A stretch of DNA of 6,868 bases from an uncultured Mycoplasmatota bacterium (lineage in GTDB: Bacteria > Bacillota_I > Bacilli_A > RF39 > UBA660), in assembly GCA_900553045.1 (NCBI GenBank), contig USBW01000037.1:1-6868 (forward strand). Reading direction: 5' to 3'. The notes below the pieces were generated by a model that did no database searches, was not told the origin of the DNA, and saw only the letters and a list, made by a program, of their open reading frames with translations. Shown here piece after piece: positions 1-5,419 of the stretch (positions are counted from its first letter, which is position 1; each line of letters opens with the position of its first letter). The position numbers were made by a program, and so were the translations under genes.

Positions 1-589
1 TATCTTTGTCCAAATGATTAGTAGGTTCATCAAGCATTAAAATCTCTGGTTTGGAATATAAAAGTCTTGCAAAAGCTAATTTTGATTTTTGACCACCGGA
101 AATTTGATTTAATTGTTTATCTAACATGTCTATATCAATATTCATGCCCGCAATTATCTTTAAGAGAATATTTTCAGCTTCATATTGTTCCCAATAATCT
201 AATTTACTTTGAACTTTACTTATTTTATTCATTAAATTATTGATTAACTTTTCGTCAGTAGTCTCTGATATTTTCAAATATAAACTCTTTAAATCTTCTT
301 CTAAAGAAGCAATTGGTCTTCCTGATAAAAGGAAATCTAAAACTGTGATATCAGTATTAGGAATTTCATCGCTTATAACTTGTGGCAAAAAACCTAATCT
401 GGTATTTTTCTTAAAAGAAATCTTACCAGAAGTTGGTTCAAGATCTCCTTTAATAATCTTAAAAAGTGTAGACTTCCCTGCTCCATTTAACCCAATAATT
501 CCAACTTTGGCATCTTCTTTAATAAAAATATTAATATCGCTAAACAACTCTTGAGGGCCAAAGCTCATATATAGATCTTTTATATTCAT
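1..589 (-). CDS. ABC-F family ATPase, N-terminal part (cut by window edge)
   Basis: The reading frame starts at the ATG at 589-587, after an AAAGGTG ribosome binding site, and runs off the left edge after 196 codons. What is visible is a first ABC cassette: Walker A GLNGAGKST at residues 33-41, a Q-loop glutamine near residue 70 (GFLPQ), the signature ISGGQ at 163-167, and Walker B ILMLDEPTNHLD at 183-194. Between them (about 90-150) is a charged helical insert. The LDEPTNHLD ending, and the start of the protein directly in an ATPase domain with no membrane segments, are typical of ABC-F proteins. These carry two cassettes joined by a linker and act on the ribosome as translation factors or antibiotic-protection proteins. 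The second cassette and linker lie outside the window, so the subgroup cannot be assigned. It is divergent from the gene at 710. Confidence 0.93.
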   Translation of the reverse strand, partial: MNIKDLYMSFGPQELFSDINIFIKEDAKVGIIGLNGAGKSTLFKIIKGDLEPTSGKISFKKNTRLGFLPQVISDEIPNTDITVLDFLLSGRPIASLEEDLKSLYLKISETTDEKLINNLMNKISKVQSKLDYWEQYEAENILLKIIAGMNIDIDMLDKQLNQISGGQKSKLAFARLLYSKPEILMLDEPTNHLDKD

Positions 590-616
590 AAATATCACCT
601 TTAAGCGTCTTTTTAC

Positions 617-646
617 ATTTTATCATAAAACATTTAAATAGTCTAA
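617..646 (-). promoter_or_regulatory. Promoter of the ABC-F gene
   Basis: Read on the minus strand, TTAGAC (646-641) is followed after 18 bases by TGA-TAAAAT, an extended -10 box (hexamer 622-617). It lies about 30 bases before the start codon at 589. A copy of TTACATTTT (613-621, plus strand) covers the -10; the same 9-mer recurs around the small-RNA locus near 1165-1300. Assigned by eye from consensus only. Confidence 0.5.
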
Positions 647-648
647 CC

Positions 649-677
649 TTGTGGTTATAATTATTCATTGGTATACT
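649..677 (+). promoter_or_regulatory. Promoter of the 710-1111 gene
   Basis: TTGTGG (649-654), a 17-base spacer and TATACT (672-677) preceded by TGG, giving a TGn-extended -10 element. Initiation near 684 would leave a short leader holding the AGAGGTG ribosome binding site before the ATG at 710. It sits back to back with the ABC-F promoter. Confidence 0.55.
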
Positions 678-709
678 ATTAATATAACAAATTTATTTAG
701 AGGTGAAAT

Positions 710-1111
710 ATGTCTGATGGTTTAATGATTATCATAATTTTTTCATCGATTATCTTAGTTCCTATAGTAATCGTTTTTATCATATATAAAATTAATAAAT
801 TTACTCGTGGCAAAAAAAATAAAAATTACCAAGGAAGAACAGTTGGTACAGTTGTATCTTTAAAATCTAAAGGGCTAAACTCTCCTACTATCATAACTGT
901 AGAATACTTAGTAAATGGTATTTCGTACAGTATTAAAGAAACTATGAAACTTAAAAGTGAGCCAATAAAATTAGGAGCTATTCCAATCGGTCAAAGAAAA
1001 GTACCAATTATCGGAAAAGTTAGGATAGGCTCTAGCGTCTATGTAAAATATGACTTAAACAATCCTACTAAAGCTTTGATCGAAGGAAATGATGGGTTCA
1101 TTAATTGTTAA
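710..1111 (+). CDS. DUF3592-like single-pass membrane protein
   Basis: A 133-residue protein starting at ATG 710 behind AGAGGTG. Residues 5-27 form one strong hydrophobic helix, followed by basic residues (KINKFTRGKKNKN) that would place the remainder on the cytoplasmic side. The soluble part is beta-rich: TVGTVVSL (44-51), VEYLVNGISYSIKE, and near the end GSSVYVKYDLNNPTKALIEG. The pattern of a 'V-x-Y' strand, 'NG' turn and final 'V-x-Y-D-x-x-NP' is what DUF3592-type proteins show, so I place it there with moderate confidence. The role of the family is unknown. It has its own extended -10 promoter and appears monocistronic, with convergent cysteine desulfurase downstream. Composition matches its chromosomal neighbours. 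Confidence 0.8.
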   Translation: MSDGLMIIIIFSSIILVPIVIVFIIYKINKFTRGKKNKNYQGRTVGTVVSLKSKGLNSPTIITVEYLVNGISYSIKETMKLKSEPIKLGAIPIGQRKVPIIGKVRIGSSVYVKYDLNNPTKALIEGNDGFINC

Positions 1112-1165
1112 ACTGACTAAATCCTAATGACTATATTAAATGCCGGTTAGTTTTAAAAAAGTTCT

Positions 1166-1185
1166 TACATTTTTTAGAAAATGTA
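1166..1185. repeat. 8-bp perfect dyad within a promoter (possible operator)
   Basis: TACATTTT (1166-1173) and AAAATGTA (1178-1185) are exact inverted copies separated by TTAG. The dyad fills the spacer immediately upstream of the TATAAT at 1189-1194, a classic place for a repressor or activator site. The same 8-mer occurs as a second inverted pair in the arms of the hairpin downstream (1239-1246 and 1292-1299). Confidence 0.6.
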
Positions 1186-1194
1186 TGTTATAAT
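1186..1194 (+). promoter_or_regulatory. Extended -10 promoter inside the intergenic gap
   Basis: TGTTATAAT at 1186-1194 is a perfect TGn-TATAAT extended -10 box. The -35 is weak (CTTACA at 1164-1169 with a long spacer, or TTACAT at 1166-1171 with 17 bases), which extended -10 promoters tolerate. A transcript would begin near 1201. No ORF with a ribosome binding site follows, so the product would be an RNA. Confidence 0.55.
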
Positions 1195-1200
1195 GTTTGG

Positions 1201-1318
1201 CAACGTGGGGCTAAAGACAAAAGCGTAAATCCAGTTATAAAATGTAACCTATAAAGTGGACTCATAAAAAAGTGAGGGCTACTTTATAGGTTACATTTTA
1301 GTTTCTTAGTCGTTTTTT
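1201..1318 (+). ncRNA. Candidate small RNA, unrecognised family
   Basis: The gap between two convergent genes (1112-1337) holds an extended -10 promoter and then about 118 bases without a coding frame. The predicted transcript has an unpaired-looking 5' part of about 37 bases (1201-1237, relatively G-rich at its start), a hairpin with a perfect 20-bp stem (1238-1300), and then TTTTTT at 1313-1318 where it could stop. I compared it by eye with common riboswitches, SRP RNA, 6S RNA, T-box and tracrRNA and recognise none of them. It could act in trans, or the hairpin may merely separate the convergent genes. Promoter and fold are seen in the sequence; existence of the RNA is inferred. Confidence 0.4.
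1238..1300. repeat. Long hairpin with perfect 20-bp stem
   Basis: The left arm 1238-1257 (TAAAATGTAACC...) and right arm 1281-1300 (...GGTTACATTTTA) are exact reverse complements. The 23-base loop contains its own small stem, CTCAT (1261-1265) against GTGAG (1272-1276), closing on six A residues. No mismatch over 20 bp in an intergenic gap is unusual. The T-run that follows (1313-1318) is 13 bases away, so this is not a textbook terminator. Confidence 0.85.
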
Positions 1319-1337
1319 ATTATTAAAAAAACTACTC

Positions 1338-2405
1338 CTAAACTTGTTTTGAATTTAGTTGTAGTTCTTTATAGCAGGCAGCAAAAGCTTGTTTAAAGTT
1401 TTCAAGGTCTGTTTCAGTAGTAAGATAAGAAATGCTAATTCTTAAACTGGAACTAGCTCTTTGCTTATCATTAGTAAGAGCCATGACTGCCTTGGAATAA
1501 GAATTAGTTAATGAACAAGCACTTTGAGTAGATATATAAATTTGATATTTTTCTAAAGCATGTAAAAATGTTTCAGGTTTAACAAAAGAAATACTGATAT
1601 TTAAAATAGAAGATAAAGAGTTAGTCAAAGGACTATTGATGGTAACTTCAGGATAGTTTTTAAGAAAATCGCGCAATTCTAAATTAAGTTTTTTAATATG
1701 TGCATATTTTTGATCTAAATCTTCAAGGGCTAGAGAAAGGGCCTTAACTAAGGAACGACACAAAGGCAGATTAAAAGTTCTTTGGCCATAGAAAAGGGGC
1801 TCTAATTTTAATTTTTTATTTTGAAGTAGAACTCCAACTCCTTTAAGACCATAAAACTTATGAGCAGAAAAACTAACGAGATCAATATTGTTCAAAGGAA
1901 TATCTATTTTCCCTATACTTTGAGTCATATCAGAATGAAAGACTACTTTTGGATAATCTTTTAAAATCTCGGCAATCTCATCAATTGGATTAATAAGGCC
2001 CGTTTCACTATTTACAGAACAAACTGAAACTAAGATGGTGTCTTCTCTTATTTTATTTTTAAAATCTTCCAGGCTTAAAAGACCATTTTCTATTTTGATT
2101 GTCTCAATTGTGAAGCCTTTATTTTTATAATAATTAAATACTTCATTTAAGGAAGAATGTTCAAGCTCGGTAGTTAGAATATGACCTTTTTGATATTTTT
2201 TTAAAATACCTTTAATAGCCCAATTGTTAGCTTCGGTTGATCCTGAGGTAAAGTTTACTAAAAAATCACTTTGCAAAATTTTGTTTAGGTCATTACTTAA
2301 AGAATTGAGATCATAATCTAGATGGTCTTTTTTGCTATCATTAATAAATTCATTTAGTACTTCCTGATTAACATTAGAAGTAGCAGAATAATCAAAATAT
2401 GCCAT
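1338..2405 (-). CDS. Cysteine desulfurase, short NifS/IscS-like (class V aminotransferase fold)
   Basis: A PLP enzyme that takes sulfur from cysteine as a persulfide for Fe-S clusters or tRNA thiolation. The start is ATG 2405 behind AAAGGTG. Visible residues: phosphate-binding SGSTEANN (54-61), EHSS with the ring-stacking His83, SVNSETG (130-136), HSDMTQSIGK with Asp159 and Gln162, SAHKFYG with PLP lysine Lys183, and the catalytic loop ISTQSACS with Cys297. At 355 residues it is shorter than the roughly 380-400 of usual IscS/NifS. The stretch that normally reads GGGQE-x-G-x-R-x-GT-x-N is contracted to YGQRTFNLPL (207-216), so the substrate or dimer loop is altered. The product should still be active, since all catalytic residues remain. 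No thiI or scaffold gene follows; downstream is an intergenic hairpin and a convergent gene. Confidence 0.93.
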   Translation of the reverse strand: MAYFDYSATSNVNQEVLNEFINDSKKDHLDYDLNSLSNDLNKILQSDFLVNFTSGSTEANNWAIKGILKKYQKGHILTTELEHSSLNEVFNYYKNKGFTIETIKIENGLLSLEDFKNKIREDTILVSVCSVNSETGLINPIDEIAEILKDYPKVVFHSDMTQSIGKIDIPLNNIDLVSFSAHKFYGLKGVGVLLQNKKLKLEPLFYGQRTFNLPLCRSLVKALSLALEDLDQKYAHIKKLNLELRDFLKNYPEVTINSPLTNSLSSILNISISFVKPETFLHALEKYQIYISTQSACSLTNSYSKAVMALTNDKQRASSSLRISISYLTTETDLENFKQAFAACYKELQLNSKQV

Positions 2406-2517
2406 GTTATCACCTTTATTTATATAATAATGAAAATAGTTTTATATGATGTTTTGGATTGCAGTTTATTTGATCAAAACATAGTTATTTAAAATGTCGT
2501 ATCTTAAAGAAGGCCTT

Positions 2518-2575
2518 AGTCTTCCTTGCTAACTACGTGGGTAAAATAAAAAAAGCCCTAGTTAAGAGACTTTTT
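2518..2575 (+). terminator. Terminator-like hairpin with T-tract, plus strand
   Basis: AGTCT (2518-2522) pairs with AGACT (2567-2571), TAACTA (2530-2535) with TAGTTA (2559-2564), and GGG (2539-2541) with CCC (2556-2558), around an A-rich loop. TTTTT follows at 2571-2575. Bulges (2523-2529 and 2536-2538) make it imperfect. No plus-strand gene ends just before it, so it would terminate either an unannotated short RNA or read-through from the left. On the minus strand it would lie in the cysteine desulfurase leader. Confidence 0.45.
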
Positions 2576-2595
2576 AAATATTTAAATTGGAGCGA

Positions 2596-2625
2596 TTGAT
2601 AAGAGGGTTTTAAACCTGTTATCAA
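2596..2625. repeat. 30-bp imperfect palindrome
   Basis: TTGATAA (2596-2602) and TTATCAA (2619-2625) are exact inverted arms, and the 16 bases between them are themselves mostly palindromic (AGG...CCT), so 24 of 30 positions are symmetric. It is followed by A residues on the plus strand, so it is not a plus-strand terminator. A protein-binding operator for the operon at 2724 or a leader hairpin are both possible. Confidence 0.5.
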
Positions 2626-2723
2626 AAAAATATCCCTCACTCGTTAAATAAATTATACCATAAAATTTAATTCTAGAACAAGATTTAATAATAATTTGAA
2701 TATGTTTTAATGAGGTTTAAGAC

Positions 2724-3887
2724 ATGAATAATTTGAAATTATTATTGATATCATATATCTTTTTCTCTATTATTTTGGTAAAATTATTTTATCAGGTGGT
2801 AATTATGAATAGGAAAAGAAGAAATAAGAAAAAGTTATGGTTGATAAAACATAATAAGAAAAAATTAAAGCAAAGAACGGTAAGAAAGAAAAAAAGAAAA
2901 AATGCTCTAAAAAATAATAGAAATTATTATAAGCCTACACAGTATTCTTATTATGATAAAAAAATTCAAGAATATAAATTTCTTGCTCCCGAAAATTTTA
3001 GTATAATGAATAATCCTTTAGATACTATTGAATACTTTAATGATGTAATTCATAAAATAAATGAAAAAGTACATCATAAATTTACAATTAATTTTTTGCT
3101 TGAGAATGTTAAAGAAATAACAATTGATGCTGTAATGTACATGTTAGCAATTACAAAAAACACAAAAAAATTTCATCATACAAAAGGGAGCTATCCTATT
3201 AATGATAATGCCAAAGCTATATTTATGAATTCTGGGTTTTTAAAATATGTATTTAGCAATAAAAATATTATTAATCCAAATCCAAATAATGATATTCAGA
3301 TTAGAATGAGTAATGACTCTAATGAAAATGCAACAACTTGTAAAGAAATAAATTTGACTTTAATGAATAGATATGGAATTGAGCGTGGTAAATTACATTT
3401 TTTATATGATATCTTATATGAAATGATGATTAATACAAATGAACATGCATATAGTTCTGATACTTTTTTACTAAATAATTGGTATGTTTATGTTGCACTA
3501 GAAGATGAAAAGGTTAAGTTTTCATTTCTAGATACAGGTATTGGAATTCCTAAAACTGTAAATAAAAATTTTTTTGAAAAGATTAATTTACTTGGTTTGA
3601 AAAATGATGCAGAATTAATTTTATCTGCACTCAATGGAGAATTTAAAACTGCTACTAAGCAAGTATATAGAGGAAAAGGATTACCAAAATTTACAAAATA
3701 TAATAAAATTGGAAAGATTCAGAATTTTAAAATTGTATCTGGAAAAGGAATGGTTGTCTATGATAAAGAAAAGCAAAATTATGTTACTTACAATCTTGAC
3801 AAACATCTTGTTGGAACAGTATACTATTTCGAAATTGAAATTGATAAATTAAGAGAGGAGAAAAATAATGGAAATAATAATTTGTAA
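2724..3887 (+). CDS. STAS-like/GHKL ATPase protein with very basic N-terminus
   Basis: First gene of a four-gene operon; 387 residues from ATG 2724 (GAGG eight bases upstream). Residues 5-27 look like one membrane helix. Residues 28-66 are mostly Lys and Arg, suggesting nucleic-acid or membrane-surface binding. Residues about 95-175 resemble a STAS-like fold. Residues about 220-372 carry a histidine-kinase-type ATPase: N box EMMINTNEHA (233-242, Asn237 for Mg), G1 box DTGIGIP (270-276), G2 box RGKGLPKF (316-323) and a late GT (364-365). There is no phospho-acceptor histidine (DHp) domain, so it is not an ordinary sensor kinase; it is closer in plan to anti-sigma-type serine kinases. A second start, ATG 2805 with AGGTGG five bases upstream, would drop the helix and begin at MNRKRR. 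The true start is uncertain. Its end overlaps the next gene by 20 bases. Confidence 0.85.
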   Translation: MNNLKLLLISYIFFSIILVKLFYQVVIMNRKRRNKKKLWLIKHNKKKLKQRTVRKKKRKNALKNNRNYYKPTQYSYYDKKIQEYKFLAPENFSIMNNPLDTIEYFNDVIHKINEKVHHKFTINFLLENVKEITIDAVMYMLAITKNTKKFHHTKGSYPINDNAKAIFMNSGFLKYVFSNKNIINPNPNNDIQIRMSNDSNENATTCKEINLTLMNRYGIERGKLHFLYDILYEMMINTNEHAYSSDTFLLNNWYVYVALEDEKVKFSFLDTGIGIPKTVNKNFFEKINLLGLKNDAELILSALNGEFKTATKQVYRGKGLPKFTKYNKIGKIQNFKIVSGKGMVVYDKEKQNYVTYNLDKHLVGTVYYFEIEIDKLREEKNNGNNNL

Positions 3888-4197
3888 AGATTTTACAGAT
3901 GCTCCTGGACCTAGATTTAGGAGTCAAGGAGAACATTCTGGCGAGGAATTTAGAGAAGATATTTTGATTCCTAAATTTAAAGAAGCACTTGCAAAAAAAG
4001 AAAAATTAGTAATAAATTTTGATGGAACGTTTGGCTATCCAACATCTTTTTTAGAAGAAACCTTTGGTGGGTTAAAAGAGAAGTATGACAAAGAATTAAT
4101 TTTGAAAACTTTAGAATTTATTTCAAATGATGAAATTGGTTTAATTGATGAAGTGAAAGGTTATATTGAATCTGATGAAAGAAAAACTAAAAAGTAG
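3868..4197 (+). CDS. STAS-like DUF4325 protein
   Basis: A 109-residue soluble protein from ATG 3868 with a strong AGAGAGGAG site seven bases upstream, inside the end of the ATPase gene. Two blocks fit DUF4325: an N-terminal PRFRSQGEHSGEEFRE (15-30), and a central DGTFGYPTSFLEETFGGL (52-69) after a strand KLVINF. In STAS antagonists such as SpoIIAA, a serine at the comparable strand-to-helix turn is phosphorylated by the partner kinase; here Thr59-Ser60 sits at that turn. Position next to a GHKL ATPase suggests the two proteins interact, with this one as substrate or adaptor. That partnership is inferred from gene order and family, not shown. The next gene begins 32 bases before this stop codon, so translation is probably coupled. 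Confidence 0.85.
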   Translation: MEIIICKDFTDAPGPRFRSQGEHSGEEFREDILIPKFKEALAKKEKLVINFDGTFGYPTSFLEETFGGLKEKYDKELILKTLEFISNDEIGLIDEVKGYIESDERKTKK

Positions 4198-4732
4198 TAT
4201 CAAATTAATTGCTAATATTTTTATATGTATAATAGTCATATTTGTAATTATTTCCACCATTTATTCTATTTATTATAATTTAAAACATAATAATACTTTT
4301 TGGAATTCGACTGTCACTGATGTTCTTACCATAGTTATTGCTATTATCTTTGCATATTATTTTGTTGAGAGAAAAAGTGATAAACGAAAACAAAAAGAGA
4401 TTATTGAAAAAAATATTCAGAAAATACAAAAATATATCTATGATGAAGAATTATATTCTGTTACTTCGAAAGAGATGTGTAACAGTTTAACCAGAAGTAT
4501 AAAGATACGAAAAATTAAAAATTTGATTACTTATTTGTCAGACTATTCGAAGAATTTTAATTTTGAAAAGCAATTTGCAGAAGTATCGAAGAAATTTAAA
4601 GAATATCAAAATATAACAGAAGCTATGTCACAAGATGATGATTTTACTGATAAGTCAAATAATAATGTAAAGCGTATTGTAGAAACTTTGGATGATAATC
4701 TTGAAGAAATTTTGCATAAAATATATTTGTAA
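4166..4732 (+). CDS. Two-helix membrane protein with cytoplasmic helical tail, unrecognised
   Basis: Product of 188 residues if it starts at TTG 4166, which has AAAGG five bases upstream; the alternative ATG 4175 (three codons later) is badly spaced from that site. Two hydrophobic segments, about residues 15-36 and 49-67, are joined by a short loop and followed by a basic patch (ERKSDKRKQKE), so both ends should be cytoplasmic. The remaining 120 residues are charged and helical, possibly coiled-coil, with an acidic end. I do not recognise the family. The plan, a short hairpin of membrane helices plus a helical cytoplasmic part, is common in proteins that form or gate membrane assemblies, including some effectors of phage defence. 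Here it is the only integral membrane candidate besides the uncertain helix of the first gene. Confidence 0.75.
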   Translation: MNLMKEKLKSSIKLIANIFICIIVIFVIISTIYSIYYNLKHNNTFWNSTVTDVLTIVIAIIFAYYFVERKSDKRKQKEIIEKNIQKIQKYIYDEELYSVTSKEMCNSLTRSIKIRKIKNLITYLSDYSKNFNFEKQFAEVSKKFKEYQNITEAMSQDDDFTDKSNNNVKRIVETLDDNLEEILHKIYL

Positions 4733-4764
4733 AAATTAAAGATAAATAGTAAGGAGAAATTGTA

Positions 4765-5307
4765 ATGGCAGTTAAAATAACTTATTTTGTACATGGGACA
4801 ACTACAGATAATTTAGAACATAAATCCACTGGGTGGTTACCAGGAGATTTATCACAAAAAGGAATTGATCAGAGTATCATTTTAAAGGAACAAGTAGATA
4901 TTAATCAATTTGATATTGTATTTTGCTCTGATTTACAACGGGCAATTGATTCAGCAAAATATACTTTTGAAGGTGTAAAAGAAATTATTCAAGATGAAAG
5001 ATTAAGAGAATGCAACTATGGAGATTTCAATGGACAAGATAGTAGTTTAGCAAAATATGAAAAACATATCACTGAAAAATTTCCAAATGGAGAATGTATG
5101 TTAGATGTTGAAAAAAGAATCAAAGATTTTTGTGATTATCTTTTAGAAAATTATAATGGTAAACATATAGCAATTGTTGCTCATAAAGCACCTCAACTTG
5201 CTTTTCAAGTTTTAACTCAAGGAAAAACTTGGGAGGAGGCTATTGACCAAGATTGGCGTAAAACTAAATCTTGGCAGCCTGGTTGGGAATATATAATAAA
5301 CGACTAA
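4765..5307 (+). CDS. Histidine phosphatase family protein (phosphoglycerate mutase-like), variant RHG motif
   Basis: A 180-residue cytosolic protein from ATG 4765 with AAGGAG eight bases upstream. Family landmarks: YFVHGTTTDN (7-16) with the phospho-acceptor His10, PGDLSQKGIDQ (26-36), CSDLQRAIDSA (54-64) with Arg59, RECNYGDFNG (81-90) with the acid Glu82, and IVAHKAPQLA (137-146) with the second His140. The arginine that normally precedes the first histidine (RHG) is Val9, and the second motif has KAPQ where Gly-rich residues are usual. Both histidines, Arg59 and Glu82 remain, so activity is likely, but on an unusual substrate or with altered phosphate binding. The aromatic C-terminus (SWQPGWEYI) may close the pocket. 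Last gene of the operon, 32 bases after its neighbour. It could reverse phosphorylation made by the ATPase/STAS pair, or act on a small phosphorylated molecule. Confidence 0.88.
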   Translation: MAVKITYFVHGTTTDNLEHKSTGWLPGDLSQKGIDQSIILKEQVDINQFDIVFCSDLQRAIDSAKYTFEGVKEIIQDERLRECNYGDFNGQDSSLAKYEKHITEKFPNGECMLDVEKRIKDFCDYLLENYNGKHIAIVAHKAPQLAFQVLTQGKTWEEAIDQDWRKTKSWQPGWEYIIND

Positions 5308-5385
5308 TATGTATATAATATGCATTCTAATTGATTATGTCAATTTGCAAGTGTGTTTCTAAATTGTCAAAATTTAGTATCTAAC
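5308..5385. other. Intergenic spacer with short inverted repeat and GTGTG motif
   Basis: This AT-rich spacer lies between the phosphatase stop and the shared terminator. It contains CTAAATT (5359-5365) and AATTTAG (5371-5377), exact inverted arms five bases apart, directly preceded by AAGTGTGTTT (5349-5358). Plasmid MobV origins of transfer have a nick in a GTGTG|TT context beside inverted repeats, so this is a weak oriT candidate, although it sits downstream rather than upstream of the relaxase gene. Confidence 0.2.
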
Positions 5386-5419
5386 GACTACGACTATTTA
5401 AAAATATCGTAGTCTTTTT
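5386..5419 (+). terminator. Rho-independent terminator of the four-gene operon
   Basis: GACTACGA (5386-5393) pairs exactly with TCGTAGTC (5407-5414), extended by TATTT against AAATA with one bulged C, and is followed by TTTTT (5415-5419). It ends plus-strand transcription 80 bases after the phosphatase stop. The hairpin reaches across the stop codon of the convergent relaxase gene, so the sequence serves both. On the minus strand no good T-run follows. Confidence 0.8.

Larger units (their letters stand above)
2406..2723. other. Gene-free stretch of 318 bases, probable element boundary
   Basis: No coding frame with a ribosome binding site is visible on either strand. The left end holds the leader of the cysteine desulfurase gene (minus), and the right end the leader of the operon starting at 2724 (GAGG at 2712-2715). 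In between are two separate inverted structures at 2518-2575 and 2596-2625. Composition becomes visibly more AT-rich to the right of about 2640, so the junction between chromosomal and accessory DNA probably lies here. I found no clear promoter for the 2724 operon; poor AT-rich candidates are everywhere. Confidence 0.5.

Noticed and set aside
240..554. Plus-strand open frame of 104 codons
   Set aside because: It lies wholly antisense to the ABC-F gene, whose motifs are clear, and has no ribosome binding site.
1201..1318. Known riboswitch or housekeeping RNA
   Set aside because: No conserved core of the common riboswitches, T-box, SRP or 6S RNA was found, and no coding gene follows on the same strand.
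2470..2575. Possible tracrRNA-like sequence (ACATAGTTATTTAAAAT followed by a terminator hairpin)
   Set aside because: Similarity is superficial; there is no CRISPR repeat, array or cas gene in the window and no anti-repeat can be tested.
3634..3852. Second plus-strand frame inside the ATPase gene
   Set aside because: It overlaps the G2 region of the ATPase in another frame; its protein is low-complexity Lys/Leu/Ile from AT-rich DNA.
2724..3887. Ordinary two-component sensor kinase
   Set aside because: There is no DHp histidine region before the ATPase domain and no response regulator nearby.
4606..4794. Minus-strand open frame of 62 codons
   Set aside because: It is antisense to the membrane protein and the phosphatase start, with no supporting signals.
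5349..5377. Attachment-site repeat flanking the four-gene operon
   Set aside because: No matching direct repeat was found in 2406-2723.
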